A stretch of DNA of 64,000 nt from Colocasia esculenta (GCA_014218235.1 CM024758.1:96695698-96759697), one strand, 5' to 3'; positions 1 to 11,584 are shown, counted from the first letter of the stretch. Numbers and translations are program-made. Notes: generated from the letters alone by a model not told the origin.

Positions 1-248
1 AATTCTCAAGTATCTTCTCCACCCTGCATGTTCTCTCATCTGATCTTTACTAACTCAATGTCCTTATTCCTCAACCTTTGAGTTCGGCGACCTGTAATCA
101 TCACTGGATACTCTAGCATGGATATATCAGATTTCAAGTCATCCTATGTGTAGCTGACAATCTGAGAAGGATCCTGAATGTATCTCCTTATACATTGAAA
201 CATGGAACACATCGTGGGCATCTGTGAAATCTACTGGAAGCTCCAACA
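1..248 (-). pseudogene. Ty3/gypsy pol, integrase C-terminal region (family A, left)
   Basis: Reading the minus strand gives the segment that follows the integrase core in plant gypsy polyproteins. It has an FHVSM motif, then an acidic DDLKSD stretch, then a segment ending near RRTQRLRNKDIELVK, which resembles the usual end of this region (basic RxxRKLRNKxIxLVKV). One frameshift falls before the DDLK part. It is the continuation of the reading frame at 8496-8640; the CACTA insertion separates the two pieces. The function in an intact element would be chromatin and DNA binding by integrase. It is certainly broken here. Confidence 0.8.
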
Positions 249-500
249 CACTACAAAAAAATGACCTATAACTTCGAATAATAACCGTAGGTATATACCC
301 AAAATCCGAAGGTAAACCCTTTACCTACGGAAAATGCTACTGTTTGAATCCGACACGCATGCGCCCGTGACTAAAGCCTATACCCACAGAAAAATAATCG
401 TAGTTATATGTCGATTTATTCATACGAATATTAACTCTAGGTAAAGAATCATATAAAACATAGGTAAAAGACCTAAAAAAGCGTAGGTATTGCCATCTAT
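249..500. repeat. CACTA left terminal and subterminal repeat zone
   Basis: The terminal CACTACAAAAAA is followed by short motifs of the type CCGTAGGTA (285-293), TTACCTACGG (321-330), CTATACCCACAGA (378-390), CTAGGTAAAG and GCGTAGGTAT (481-490). Arrays of short direct and inverted motifs next to the ends are the binding sites of the TnpA protein in En/Spm-type elements. Assigning that role here is inference from the family. Confidence 0.75.
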
Positions 501-1024
501 ACTGATGGTTTTGTACCCGTAGTAATAAATTTTTGAGATGATGATAAATAAATGTAAGTGTAGATTTATCTATACTGATGGTTTTTTATAATCATGTTTA
601 GTCATGAACATTAAAAACCATAGGTGTAGATTTTTTTTTTTTCAAATAGAAACTACGTGTCCATATCTGATATAAGCATGTAAAAGTATTCTACAGCATG
701 CATTCTACACATGCACATATAAAATACATATACATTCACATAACTACAATAAAATTCAAATCCATATCCACTCATCTACATCACATAAGCAAAACACCAT
801 TCAAATCTATAATATTCACATCACATCCATAACATTCACATGTCAGTCAAATATCCACATAAATATCCACTCTTATATTCATGAAGAGATTGAACTTAAT
901 CAAAGACATGGAGAAAAAATAGAAGTGACCAAAACAGTTGTAATTATGATCTACTAGGGTCTAAGCAACCTGCTGTGGCCTATATTAACCCTTCTATCAT
1001 GATCACTCTTTTCAGGAAGGCAAC

Positions 1025-1150
1025 CTACTGTGTCCTTAGAAAATTGATCACTTCCTTTGTCCCTGCATCCCCAAAAACATGATCTTGCTCCAAAAGCCCA
1101 ACATCGCGTAGCCCAAGCTCTCGAATAAGCCTGTTAAGTTTTCTAGCTAT
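1025..1150 (-). pseudogene. Captured terminal exon of an unidentified gene (inside CACTA)
   Basis: On the minus strand a T-rich tract ending TTGTACAG, a good splice acceptor, is followed by a 41-codon open frame. It reads IARKLNRLIRELG at the start and ends VINFLRTQ followed by TAG. The composition (charged, amphipathic, Leu-rich) looks like real protein, and a clean acceptor plus a stop suggests a 3-prime terminal exon captured with its intron. The right copy (39879-40001) is 3 bases shorter because of scattered indels. I do not recognise the gene. Confidence 0.45.
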
Positions 1151-4100
1151 CTGTACAAGAAAGTAAGTAATCAGAAAAGATAATAATTGCTCAACCATCC
1201 TTTACTCTGTTAATAGATTGAAGCCTTGAAGTAGATAAGAACAAAGGCAACTGAATTCACTATTGTTTTTCTCCAGAAAATTCCTTAAAGAGTTGATAAT
1301 TTCCTTTACTGGAAAGTGGATAACCCTACATAAGATTAAATTTTATGGGTCTAAAAGAAATGAAAATGCCCACTACGCATTCGAAGATGTAAATTTAACA
1401 ACCTGAAAACAATAACACAAATGCTTGAATCAAGCTCATAACTTCTCCAAAAACCTTAGTCCATCTTTTGACTCAACAACAAAGAAGAACTAAGCATCTT
1501 TTCTATTCCTTGTTACTGAAGTTGGAGAATATCGTTTATGAAATATAACTTGCTTTTGGTTGATAGATAGTTTCAGATGAGCCAAGTCATTCAATGACAA
1601 CAAGGTGACTAAAATATCATTTATATTTCACTTAACTTATGTCATGAAGTCATGGACATTCAGTTTAAATACTTTTTCATAGAACAAGATAATAAGAGAA
1701 TTAAGATTTGGCTGTTAAATTAACACCTTTAGTGTGAAATCTCTTTGCTAAACACCGTTATTGTGAACTTACTTTGCATAATCTAGGCTGCCTTCATGTG
1801 TTAGAAAGCATGCATACCTTGAACTACTGATCTGTGCAGCTTCATTCTTTACACAAAATTTATCATCTTTTCATGCAACCTTCAGTAGCCTGCACCATCA
1901 AATAAAAAGTTAAAGCTCATGACAAAAATGAATCTAATAAAACTTGTTGAACAGAGCATGCATCTACTATATGTGCATGCCGAAGTTCAAGCCAAAGAGG
2001 ATCATGATCCTCCAAAGAACATCCTTCTTTTCGGGTGTACCACCTGATTTGCTTGGAACCTAAAAGGGGAATACATAAAAGACACGGGACGAGTAGAGAC
2101 ATAAATTAGAAATTTCATTAAAATGTCACTAATAGCTGCCTAAATTTAGTATCACAAGATTGGACACTGATATCTCATTACTAAGTACATCAATCCAAAA
2201 AAAGAAAGAATGCAAAGATCATTAGAACTTATGAAACAACATTGATATCCAAAAGCTCCTCTAAACACAAAGCATAAATACCCCAAATTCATCTGCATGT
2301 GTTAATCAAAATAGTAAGGGTGTCACTCCCATATTGATGTAACCCATGCAAACAACTAGAATTGGAATGCATATCCATAAAAGATAATCAATGTACAAGA
2401 TGAAAAAAAATTCAACCTCACTTAATGCCCTGTAGTAGCAGACTTGAAGAAAACAGGGTGAGAAAACTTGATTTGAGCCACTAATTCCCTAGGAATTGGC
2501 AAATTGAAGAAAACAAATGCCCTGTAGTAGCAGACTGAATTAATTACACTAGAAAAAACATTTGAGTGATCCCCAAGGTAAATGTTAAAATAAACAGAGT
2601 TTAGTCACACAAAAAATCTGGATCCAGATGATATTTCAAAAAAATGTAGAGTCTTGCATGTGTTAATCAAAATAAAAGCTCTGTGATAATGTTGTTTTCA
2701 TAATTTTCATTGTGTGATTCATTGCATCATGCAAATCCCTGTTGCGAACATGTCCATTGTTAATCCAGCTGGCAGTTTGTAATATCCCTGTCATCTGCAT
2801 ATAGTTTCTGCCCACACTAATCTTATGCAATTCTATTACTTTTTCTGTAAGTATTGTTTTGATTCTTTCACTAGAACAAGTTGAAGGGAAATCTATGACA
2901 TAGGGTATGAGTTTTAAAAGATTCATCATGCTACATGCTTCTCTTGAGATTTGTGCCTTTATTAACTGGAAGGAAAAAATGACTTTGTTTCTTAATTAAT
3001 GAGGTTGTTTGAAGCAGAGTTTTCTAACATAGAAACCCACATGAAGTGCAAATACTAGGAAAATGGCTAGGATGTGCTACTGGCAGATGACATGGCGACA
3101 GATGCACACAATGTTGTATCATGGTGAATGTTAATTGCGGATGTGCATATTGGTCTTGATCAATGCAAACTATAGTACAAGAATAAAAATAAATTGAATG
3201 AACTAGAGGGCAGTACTTCTGAGTGCTAAAGTTCAAAAGGAAGTCCTATGAGAGATCTATATGCTCATAATGGTCTGTAGATAAGAAGACCAGTCTTAAA
3301 AGGTGAAACTAAAAGTGCTTGGGACCATCCCCTTTAAAACGGTAACTTGCAGCAATATCCTTTAACAGCATTAAACAAGCATATCTCCAATGCCGGAGAT
3401 CTGGAACCCTCCACACGGTGACAGAGCTGTCTTTTGTTGCTTGCAATTAAGGGCAGTGTGCAAAAGGTGCATTTGACTCCTTCTCCCCCTAATACCACAA
3501 TATCAACAAGACAGGTTGCTTGGTAGGCATGAGAGCTCTCATCAGGAAGTGAGGCCAGTGTGTTCAACTCCTACAAAATATATTTAATTATGAGAGTGTG
3601 AAGAAAGAAACAAACAATCTACACAACATATTTAATTATCAGCTCTTTATTCATTTCTTCACCTCCTTTCATTTCATACCACCTCTTCCAATCACAGTAC
3701 ATATATATTCCTATTCAACACATCCTTATTATCTATCTTCCTCTTTGAAATCTAATAATAGAGCACTGCCCAAAAAAAAAGAATATGTAATAGACCACTA
3801 AAATGGGGAGAGGAATGTAACTAAAAAAAAGGGATGACACCAGATGATGACCTGCCCACCATGTCCTACACAACTTATGCAATAAACCTAGTTGACAAAC
3901 AAATTAAATTACCTATCTTAAAAAAAAGTAAAATTATCCAACAAGTGATTATATATGTTATAGTAAGAAATTATAACACATGGGCAAATCTGAAATTTAA
4001 GAAAGACAAACATGATCATGCTAATCAAACGGATTTAAGAAAGTAACAAAAACAACAAAGCATACCAGACAAATGACTTGTTCTATCTAACAGAAGAAGT

Positions 4101-6123
4101 TAATGTAAATGACTATAAGCCTACTACATTGATTGAGACACGAAGTTAATACATCCTTCTTTCCGATGAGAATCCCTTGGCAAACATGTAAAAATGAACA
4201 CTGAAGTAAAAATCAAAGCATGGCAGATTTAAAAAGAAGTAGCCTATCAATGAATAAAGGAGTTCAGAAAGTTTTCCCTGGTATTGGCCAGTATCATGGA
4301 TTCTTTTCATTTTATGATGAGCTAGGTGCTCATCATAACAAAAATCAACAGCACCCTGGTAATTTGTCTGCGCAAGAGAACTACTCATGGAGCACTAATT
4401 GGCTAGCAGTGAAAGAAGCTTTTCCCTCTTTTGACAGGGATTGACAGGGAAAGTGAGTTAAAGATGCGCTAGTGGGCGCTTTCAAGGTGATTTTTAAGGA
4501 GGTTTTTAGGTATTTTAAGAGGGGGCTAGGGAGGGGTCTTAGATCTCGAACTTGAGATGCAAAGAAAAAAAAAATGTTCACTCTCGAAGCCTTCATTTTT
4601 CTTTTTCAACTTTTAGTAGAGGAAACAAACCCTTTTGCTGACAGCACGCTACTTTAATTTGTTAATTTTTGTTTACCAACGGTTGATATACATCATGAGC
4701 AGAGATATATAAACTTTTGGATGGATTAATTGGCTAGAGTCTAGATTAACCTACCCAGTTCTTCAGCATATTGTCGAAAGGGACATTGATTCCATGACTC
4801 TAGAAGCAAAAAATTATTTAGAGATAGCAGAAGCTTACTCTAGGCATTGGGTGATTCCCTCCATGTTTAATCACTAGCTACTGCCATTCTACTAACATTA
4901 ATAATTCTTAATTTCATCCCTGTATGTGGAAAGTCATAATAAAATGCATTACCGGCTAAGTTACCATCTCTTGCATGTTGGTCTGCATGTCTTTTTCTGA
5001 CATGAACAATGGTGTCCATGTTTAAATCAGTGCTATTGCAGATTAAGAACTTATCATGATCTGTTGCCATTGCTTAAGAAACCATCTCAGATATAACATA
5101 CTAGGAGAAAAGTGGTTTTTTAGCCCTTGAATAAGAAAATGATGACTACCTTCTTCTTGATTCCTTTCCAGCCTCTTAGAGTTTCCATTCATTCCGTTTC
5201 AAAAGAAAATACTTGAATTCTGTAGCCTAGACCTTCTAACTGCAGCTCCATTGCAGTCACATTACACTCACTTTCTCCTCCTGTATAGTAGCTGGTATTC
5301 TATGGTGAAAAGCAAAGCTATGTAAGTTTTTTGACACTCTTGGATAGAATATGAAAGTTTTAACAAAAGTCAAAAGTAGATTCTAGTATCTGCATCTTGC
5401 CTGAGTGACTTCACCCACGGAAATTTTGATAACTGAACATGTAAACTAAAAATGTGTCCCTGGATGCAAAAGGGTAAAACTATTGCCGATCATAACCTTC
5501 TCAAGAGTAACTTACTCTGCTGTGCCTTGTACCATTTGAGATTAAAATTCTGGGATTTGCCTACTTTCACCTTTGAAGAATTAATTGATATATTTGTAGA
5601 AGAAGGAAAGTTACCATAAAAAAGCATCACAATTGCTACAGAACTTTTAGACTCCATGTCTAAGGGAGAATGGGGAATCAAACACCGCGGGCTCGCAGCT
5701 AAATATGCAACATATGTGGATGTATCAGAATTTATTGAGCATGACTCAATGTTATTCTCTGCTTGGTTGCTCAAAAAGCATAACACTCTCTTGCAGCATG
5801 ATGCTGACATGTATGTCACCAGAACAGTGAAATATATGGCGTTTTAACAATAAGAGATCCAAAGAAAAGACAGGACAACTCATATTTTTTGAATATCAAG
5901 AATACCTTGCATCAAGGGGAAAGAAGATCAAGTACATTGATCTCTTTCCATCCATAACCTATCTTAATTATTGATATTGATGGTTTATAAGGAAGAGTAT
6001 TACTGCGCCAATATGCACAGTTCAAGGGCAAAAAGTTTTCAGAAAAAGACAGTCTTCTGACACTATTGGATAGCACTAATTGGCTAGCAGTCACATTACA
6101 TTGCAGTCACATTGCACTAATTG
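1151..6123. other. CACTA interior with unassigned exon-like segments
   Basis: About 5 kb of AT-rich sequence with several modest open frames that look partly protein-like but match no family I know: minus 2663-2929 (88 codons), minus 3334-3567 (77), minus 4867-5070 (67), and plus 5656-5847 (63), the last continuing a plausible frame from about 5540. At 4220-4444 on the plus strand a VFPGxGxYxG motif faintly recalls the Agenet/DDT-type KxFPGxGxFxG motif; this is speculative. No CACTA transposase motif was found. The likely content is captured host introns and exons plus filler, with some short internal duplications. Confidence 0.4.
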
Positions 6124-6252
6124 CTAGTTTTGACTTGGATTGAGAAAACTACCAGGAGGTCGATTTCCAACAGTAGCTAAATGAACTGCAAAGCTGATGG
6201 CGTCCTTTGTGGCACCTCGACCAATGTCTCCACTCATGGGCCGGCCATCCAG
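6124..6252 (-). pseudogene. Second captured terminal exon of an unidentified gene (inside CACTA)
   Basis: Minus strand: a T-rich tract ending CTTAATACAG (splice acceptor) is followed by a 42-codon frame beginning LDGRPMSGDIGRGATKDA, with AVHLATVGNRPPG in the middle, ending in TAG. The Gly/Arg-rich conserved-looking block suggests a real coding exon. Because it ends in its own stop, it and the segment at 1025-1150 are probably from different genes or different transcripts. The right copy (44957-45084) lacks one base and is frameshifted. Gene not recognised. Confidence 0.45.
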
Positions 6253-7214
6253 CTGTATTAAGACAAAATGTAATTTTTTATCATGATGATAATTTTTTGG
6301 AGTTTGGATGACTAAAAAAAGATGGCATATTTTTGCATTCCTAAATTCATATGCATCTCAATTGATCTTAGAGTTCTACCAGAGCAATGGTAAAACAAGA
6401 AGTTATGCATAGTCAAAAATTATAATCAACTGAAAAAAGCTGCCCATTTGTCCAATACATATAAACATGAAGCATGCAATACAGAAATCTATAATAAAAC
6501 CCTAAATATTGTCAGGATGGATCCAATGATAAAGTGCACGAGGTGCTCATTAACATCAACCAGCAATTTCTATGTGCAACAAAGTACACAATCTTTATCT
6601 GAAGTTTAGATAACATACCAAAAGTCTCAATGCATAGATGGTCACCAAAAGTCTCAATGCATTACATGAAAGAAACAAACTGATCACATGAATAGCAATA
6701 CTAAATTTCACCTTTCTTCTGATGCCAATACATTTTTTTTTCGCAGTTTGGCCTCCATTAATCCCACCACCTTTAAGCTTTCTGATTAACCAAATGATGG
6801 AAAGGACAAATAGAGATCCTTAGAGGAGGATCAGTCCTGGATCTAAGTAAAACATTAAAAGTATAGATTTGATCTTTACAAATCAATTGATATGGGGACA
6901 TCTCATCAACAAAACTTGATCAACTGTTTACCTATTCAAAACATAAAAAAGTTGAGACAAATAATAGACCAAATAAAACCGAATAGATACAAAATCTCTT
7001 ATCCTCACAATGTCACAGTAGGTCCATCCAACCTCCTTCGAGAGATGACCAGGCAATACTTGTTCTCCTTCTGAAGCCTCAGTTCCCTTTTTAATTCCAT
7101 AAACAAAATAAAGTAAATCAGCAAACGAACGGCTCCACACCATCAACTAGAACATGATATGAAATAGGAAAACTTAATTGAAAACATCAGGGATGACCTT
7201 CTTCTTTATTTTTC
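6253..7214. other. AT-rich CACTA interior, no gene seen
   Basis: No convincing coding sequence. A 19-bp direct repeat (ACCAAAAGTCTCAATGCAT) occurs twice about 33 bp apart near 6618-6664. Base composition changes sharply at about 7213, where the GC-rich captured kinase fragment begins, giving a clear capture boundary. Confidence 0.5.
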
Positions 7215-7930
7215 GCCGGATGCCCGGAGGTGGTCGCCTTCTATGATGATGAGGTCAGCGTCGAGGTCGACGGACGGCGGATGTACAATGTGTTCCTGGA
7301 GTACCTGCCCAGGGGGTCCCTCTCAGAGCTGTACAGGGGGGAGCCCATGGCAGAGGACAACATGCGAAGGTATGCTGCGTCGATGCTGCAGGGCCTGCAC
7401 AGGGTCCACGAGGAGGGCTGCGTGCACTGCGACCTCAAGCCACAGAACGTGCTCATCGCCGGCCCCGGGTGGACCAAGATCGCCGACTTCGGGCTTGCGA
7501 AGAGGGCGGGGGCGCAGGGCAGCAGGAGTGGCCATGCTGGGTTCCTGAGATGGATGCTTCTATACATGGCGCCGGAGTTTATGGAGAAGAGCGAGTACGA
7601 GCCACTGTCGGATGCCTGGTCGCTCAGCTGCGTAGTGTCGGAGATGGCAACTGCGATGCCGGCGTGGCGGTATGGGGGGCGGGCCACAACATCTGCCGCC
7701 GCGCCGGTTCTCCTCCACATCGGCTCCGACGAGGAGTTGCCGGAGATCCCAGAGGGTTGTCGGAGGAGGGTAGGGACTTCTTGGGGAGGTGCTTCGTGAG
7801 GAAGCCCAGCGAGAGGTTGACAGTGGAGATGCTTCTGGGGCACCCCTTCATGGCGGTAGCAGCGGCCGCTGAAGCGTCCAAGAGTGATGGCAAGGATGAT
7901 GGGCACTCAAAAGAGGGAAACCGACGATAG
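7215..7930 (+). pseudogene. Captured MAPKKK-type protein kinase fragment (C-lobe), left copy
   Basis: The open frame 7230-7799 encodes a kinase domain from about the hinge onward: a FLEYLPRGSL hinge segment, the catalytic loop VHCDLKPQN, the magnesium-binding DFGLAK, a MAPEF (APE) motif, and a DAWSLSC segment in helix F. The HCDLKPQN loop and EYLPRGSL segment resemble plant MAPKKK17/18/20-like kinases. A frameshift near 7757, shared by both copies, moves the rest (GRDFLGRCFVRKPSERL, then GHPFM) to another frame ending at 7930. The whole N-lobe (Gly-rich loop, catalytic Lys, helix C Glu) is missing, so it cannot be an active kinase. The segment is GC- and CpG-rich against AT-rich flanks, suggesting fairly recent capture. 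Confidence 0.85.
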
Positions 7931-7934
7931 AGAG

Positions 7935-8160
7935 GGTTTCTCCCAGGAGCATCTTGGGACCCTGGCCCTCGCCGGCTCCGACTCCCTCCTCGCCTCCCTT
8001 GGTGGCAATGTGGCATCCCCTTCGTGGACCCGCGACCCAGACCTCTTCTCTGTCCTCCATTTCCTCCTCGGCACCAGGAGACTCCCCTCCAAATCTGACG
8101 CCCTTGAGACCACTTTCTATGGCTTTGATCATCCCCTTCAAATAAAACTTTTTTCATATT
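7935..8160 (+). pseudogene. Captured BTB/POZ (KCTD-type T1) domain fragment, left copy
   Basis: The plus frame reads TLALAGSDSLLASLGGN, then RDPDLFSVLHFLLGTRRLPSK, then FYGFDHPL. In plant KCTD-like BTB/POZ proteins of the At3g09030/At5g41330 type the same order occurs: a TLxxxSxLA helix, the RDPDxFSxxLxxLRTGxLP block and an EAxFYGI segment. Only the BTB domain is present; the C-terminal WD40-like part is missing. It begins directly after the kinase stop and in another frame, so it is a second captured piece rather than a fusion protein. In an intact gene it would be a CUL3 substrate adaptor (family knowledge). Confidence 0.7.
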
Positions 8161-8379
8161 CGGCAGTAAACGAAATGTATTGGCGCCAGAGCTAAACCCT
8201 TAACCTACGGTTCTTTTTTTTGAGATGTTACTATAGTGATCAATACATATTTTAAATTTTTCATAAGTACACTGTAATTTTGTTATGTTTCTTAATAAAC
8301 TGTGGCAAAAAATAACCACTTTACGCGCTGTGATATAAAATCGTAACTATATGCACGTATATACACACGGCTAAAATAA

Positions 8380-8492
8380 ACATATGTGTAATATTACAAT
8401 AGATGTTAAAAAACGTATGTAATTTTCATTTGTACCTACGTATACTCTACCATAGGTAAAATCTGTGGGTATAGACTGAATTTGTTGTAGTG
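8380..8492. repeat. CACTA right terminal and subterminal repeat zone
   Basis: Ends with TTTGTTGTAGTG at 8492. It contains CATAGGTAAA and TCTGTGGGTATAG (8462-8474), the inverted partner of 378-390. A direct partner of the left motif, AAACCCTTAACCTACGG, lies slightly further in at about 8194-8210. CCA follows as target-site duplication. Confidence 0.75.
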
Positions 8493-8495
8493 CCA

Positions 8496-9571
8496 GTATG
8501 TTATCTCACTAATCCTTTCCTGAATCTGAAATGGACCCACATACTTGGGACTCAACATACCTTTCTTGCTGAACCTCGAAACACCCTTGGTTGGGGAAAC
8601 CCTCAAAAACACATATTCGCCAACTTCAAACTGTAGGGGCCTACGCTAGGTATCCGTATAACTCTTTTGCCTACTTTGAGCTGTTTGAAGCTTCTCCTTG
8701 ATGAACTTGACCATTTCTGCACACTGCTGCACCAATTCTGGTCCCATTACCTACCTTTCACCCACTTCATGCCAATTTAATGGTGTTCTACAAGGTCTTC
8801 CATAAAGTGCTTCATATGGTGCTATGCCGATGCTTGTGTGATAACTGTTGTTGTAGGCAAATTCAACCATACTAAATGCTGCTCCCATCTGCCTCCCCAA
8901 ACCAAGCAACATGCTCACAACATATCTTCGATGGTTTGAATTGTCCTTTCCGTCTGTCCATCGGTTTGGGGATGGTATGCTGAACTATATCTCAACTGTG
9001 TACTAACAACCTACTGCAAACTCCTCCAAAAACCAGATGTAAACTTGGGATCCATGTTAGAAACTATAGTGACTGGTATTCCATGCAATGGCACAATTCT
9101 ATCCAAATACAACCTCGCTAATCTGTCCACTGTCCATGACATACTTACTGCTAACAATCTACACACCTTTGTCAATCTGTCGACAAAAACCCATATACCA
9201 TTGTGACCTGTCGCTGTTCTGGGAAAATTAGCAACAAAATCCATTGATATATCATCCCACTTCCATTGCGGTATAGGTAACGACTGCAACAAACCAGCTG
9301 GCCTCTGGTGCTCTAATTTAACCTGCTGGCATACTAGACATCTTGCTATGAATTCCGTTATGTCCTTCTTCATACTCGGCCACCAGAAATATTTCTTTAA
9401 ATCTTGATACATCTTTGTGCTTCCCGGATGTATAGTGTACCTGGACTGATGTGCTTCCTCTAACACTTTCTGCTTCACACCAGCTTCACTTGGGACATAT
9501 AACCTGTGCCAGAACTGGACCACACAATCATCATCTATGGTGAAATCTTCCATCTTTACAATTTTAGCCAA
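8496..9571 (-). pseudogene. Ty3/gypsy integrase, family A, left copy
   Basis: Minus strand. The 9011-9571 frame has the zinc-binding HHCC domain (HQSRYTIHPG, later CLVCQQ), then the catalytic core with SMDFV (first Asp) and SNMDPKFTSGFW (second Asp). After an in-frame TAG at 9011-9013 the same frame goes on with HPQTDGQTERT, which carries the catalytic Glu, then FAYNNSYH and the GRPCRTP segment. The SPKYVGPFQI stretch (8495-8640) is the usual C-terminal fold. All DDE residues are therefore retained but the frame is interrupted. CACTA separates it from its last part at 1-248. Confidence 0.9.
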
Positions 9572-9719
9572 ATTCTCATCTACCTTTTGTGCTTCTACTA
9601 TCTGCCATTACAAAGATGGCTCTACTGTGCTGCTAGCTAACACTGCTCTTCGCTGGCTACTTGGAACAATCAAAGAATTTCTGTCACATCTTCATACAAC
9701 TTCCATTCTCTCATCATCA

Positions 9720-10990
9720 TATGGCTCATAACTGCTTTCCTTCTCAAAGCATCCACAACCACATTTGCCTTGCCTGGATGATACACTAAACTGAAATCAT
9801 AATCTTTTAAATATTCCATCCATCAGCGCTGCCTCAAATTCAAATCCTTCTGTGAAAAGATGTACTTCAAGCTCTTGCGGTCTGTGAAAATCTCAAATCT
9901 TTCACCATACAGATAATGCCGCCATATATTTAATGCAAACACAACCACTGCCAATTCTAAGTCATGTGTGGGATAATTCTCCTCATGCCGCTTCAATTGC
10001 CTAGATGCATAGGCCACCACTTTTCCATGCTGGTCCTCTTCTGGATGCATCTGTATACAATACAAAACCACCTTGGCCTGACGGAATTTCCAATATTGGT
10101 GCTGAAGTGAGCTGCTTCTTCAATTCCAAAAAACTACACCTACAATCGGATGACCACACAAATGGTACTCCTTTCCTGGTAAGCCTTGTCATTGGTGTTA
10201 CAATCTTTGAGAAGTCTTGGATAAATCACCTATAGTAACCTGCCAAACCAAGGAAACTCCTGATCTCTCGCACTGTCATTGGTTCTTCCCATTTCATAAC
10301 GGCTTCCACCTTTGCTGGATCAACTGCAACACCTTCACCTGAAATAACATGCCCCAGAAACTATCTCTCTAAGCCAAAACTCACATTTACTGAATTTAGC
10401 ATATAACTGGTGCTCCCTCAGTGTCTGCAATGTAACCTTCAAGTGTGCTCCATGTTCCTCTTCAGAAGCTGAGTACACTAATATATCATCAATGAACACC
10501 ACAATAAACTGATCTAAATATGAATGGAAAATCCTGTTCATCAAATTCATAAATGTTGCCGGTGCATTGGTTATCCCAAATGGCATAACCACAAACTCAT
10601 AATGTCCATACCTTGTTCTAAATGTTGTTTTATCAATGTCTTCTCCCTGAATCCTCAACTGATGGTACCCTGATCTCAAATCTATCTTGGAGAACACCTT
10701 TGATAATTGCAATTGATCAAATAAGTCATCAATTAGTGGGAGTGGATACTTGTTCTATATTGTAACTGATTCAACTAGCGGTAATCAATACACATTCTCA
10801 AGTTGCCATCTTTCTTCCTAACAAATAAGACTGGTGCTCCCCATGGTGAATGACTAAGGCAAATAAAACCCTTCTCTAGAAATTCTTGTAATTGTTTCTT
10901 CAACTCTTTCAATTCTACAGGTGTCATCCTGTATGGTGCTTTGGAAATGGGCATACTACCTGGCTGCAACTCCACTGTGAAGTCCACCTC
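9720..10990 (-). pseudogene. Ty3/gypsy reverse transcriptase and RNase H, family A, left copy
   Basis: Minus strand. The RT starts with KGFICLSHSPWGAP and CIDYR (end of the frame 10775-11584); an in-frame TAG follows, then KIDLRSGYHQLRI, VVMPFGITNAP and the catalytic FIDDILVYS box (10335-10712). RNase H follows with LYTDAS (Asp), YPTHDLELA (Glu) and FTDRKSLKY (Asp) at 9823-10192, broken by a frameshift after YTDAS. The connection segment YHPGKANV precedes integrase near 9750. All catalytic residues survive, but at least one stop and one frameshift prevent a continuous polyprotein. Confidence 0.9.
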
Positions 10991-11584
10991 TCTATGTGGT
11001 GCCAAATCTGGTAACTCATCCGGGAATACATCCATAAACTCCTTTACTACTGGTACCATATCTACTACCTTTTCTGCCTCAACCAAACTAACTGATGCCA
11101 AATAAGCTACACACTCTGCATTTATCAATTTCCTAACCTTAAGAGCAGAAATAATATACTTAGGGGTATAGAACGGCATACCTTCGAATTCAAACATTCT
11201 GCCTCCAAGATGGCTGAACCTTACTCTCTTCTTTCTACAATCAACCATTGCCCCATATGCTTCCAACCAATCCATACCCAATATCACATCATATTCCTTT
11301 AACTGTAGTGCATACAATCTGGCTAGCAACTGATTACCTTGTATCATAATGGGAACCTCATCCAAATAGCAAGTAGTAAGCATGAAATCATCGGAAGGAA
11401 CCTCTACCACAAGCTCACACTGCCTCTCCTCAAAAGGATGTACCATACTATCAATAAAGTCCTCAGAAATGAAGGAATATGATGCACCATGATCAATTAA
11501 CATTCTAGCAGAAAATTCAAGAAGTGGTATAATACCTTCAATCAAATTTGATGCATCCACTTGAGCCCTTGTGATTGCCATCAC
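10991..11584 (-). pseudogene. Ty3/gypsy aspartic protease region, family A, left copy
   Basis: N-terminal part of the 269-codon minus frame 10775-11584. The active-site motif reads LIDHGASYSFIS, where plant gypsy proteases normally have LID(S/T)GASHSFI. The catalytic Asp is kept but the Ser/Thr after it is His, in both copies. The typical YDVILGMDWLEAYGA segment follows. The start methionine lies just after the gag segment; in an intact element this would be read as part of a Gag-Pol protein. Probably non-functional. Confidence 0.85.

Larger units (their letters stand above)
249..8492. mobile_element. CACTA (En/Spm) transposon carrying captured gene fragments, left copy
   Basis: The element starts CACTACAAAAAA at 249 and ends TTTGTTGTAGTG at 8492, so the termini are inverted copies of CACTACAA with one mismatch nearby. 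The right copy is flanked by a 3-bp CCA duplication (39097-39099 and 47316-47318); here the right CCA is at 8493-8495 and the left one has lost a C. Removing it rejoins the gypsy integrase frame, which fixes both ends. Inverted 13-bp subterminal repeats CTATACCCACAGA lie at 378-390 and, reversed, at 8462-8474. No TnpA or TnpD gene is recognisable inside, so the element is non-autonomous. It carries a kinase fragment, a BTB/POZ fragment and several unidentified exon-like segments. Confidence 0.9.

Noticed and set aside
7241..8157. Long minus-strand open frames opposite the kinase and BTB fragments (221 and 177 codons)
   Set aside because: Shadows of the GC-rich plus-strand coding sequence; the plus strand carries real kinase and BTB motifs.
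249..8492. Search for tRNA, rRNA or snoRNA genes in CACTA and elsewhere
   Set aside because: No cloverleaf with A and B boxes or rRNA block was seen; the TGGTATCAGAGC matches are retrotransposon primer-binding sites, not tRNA genes.
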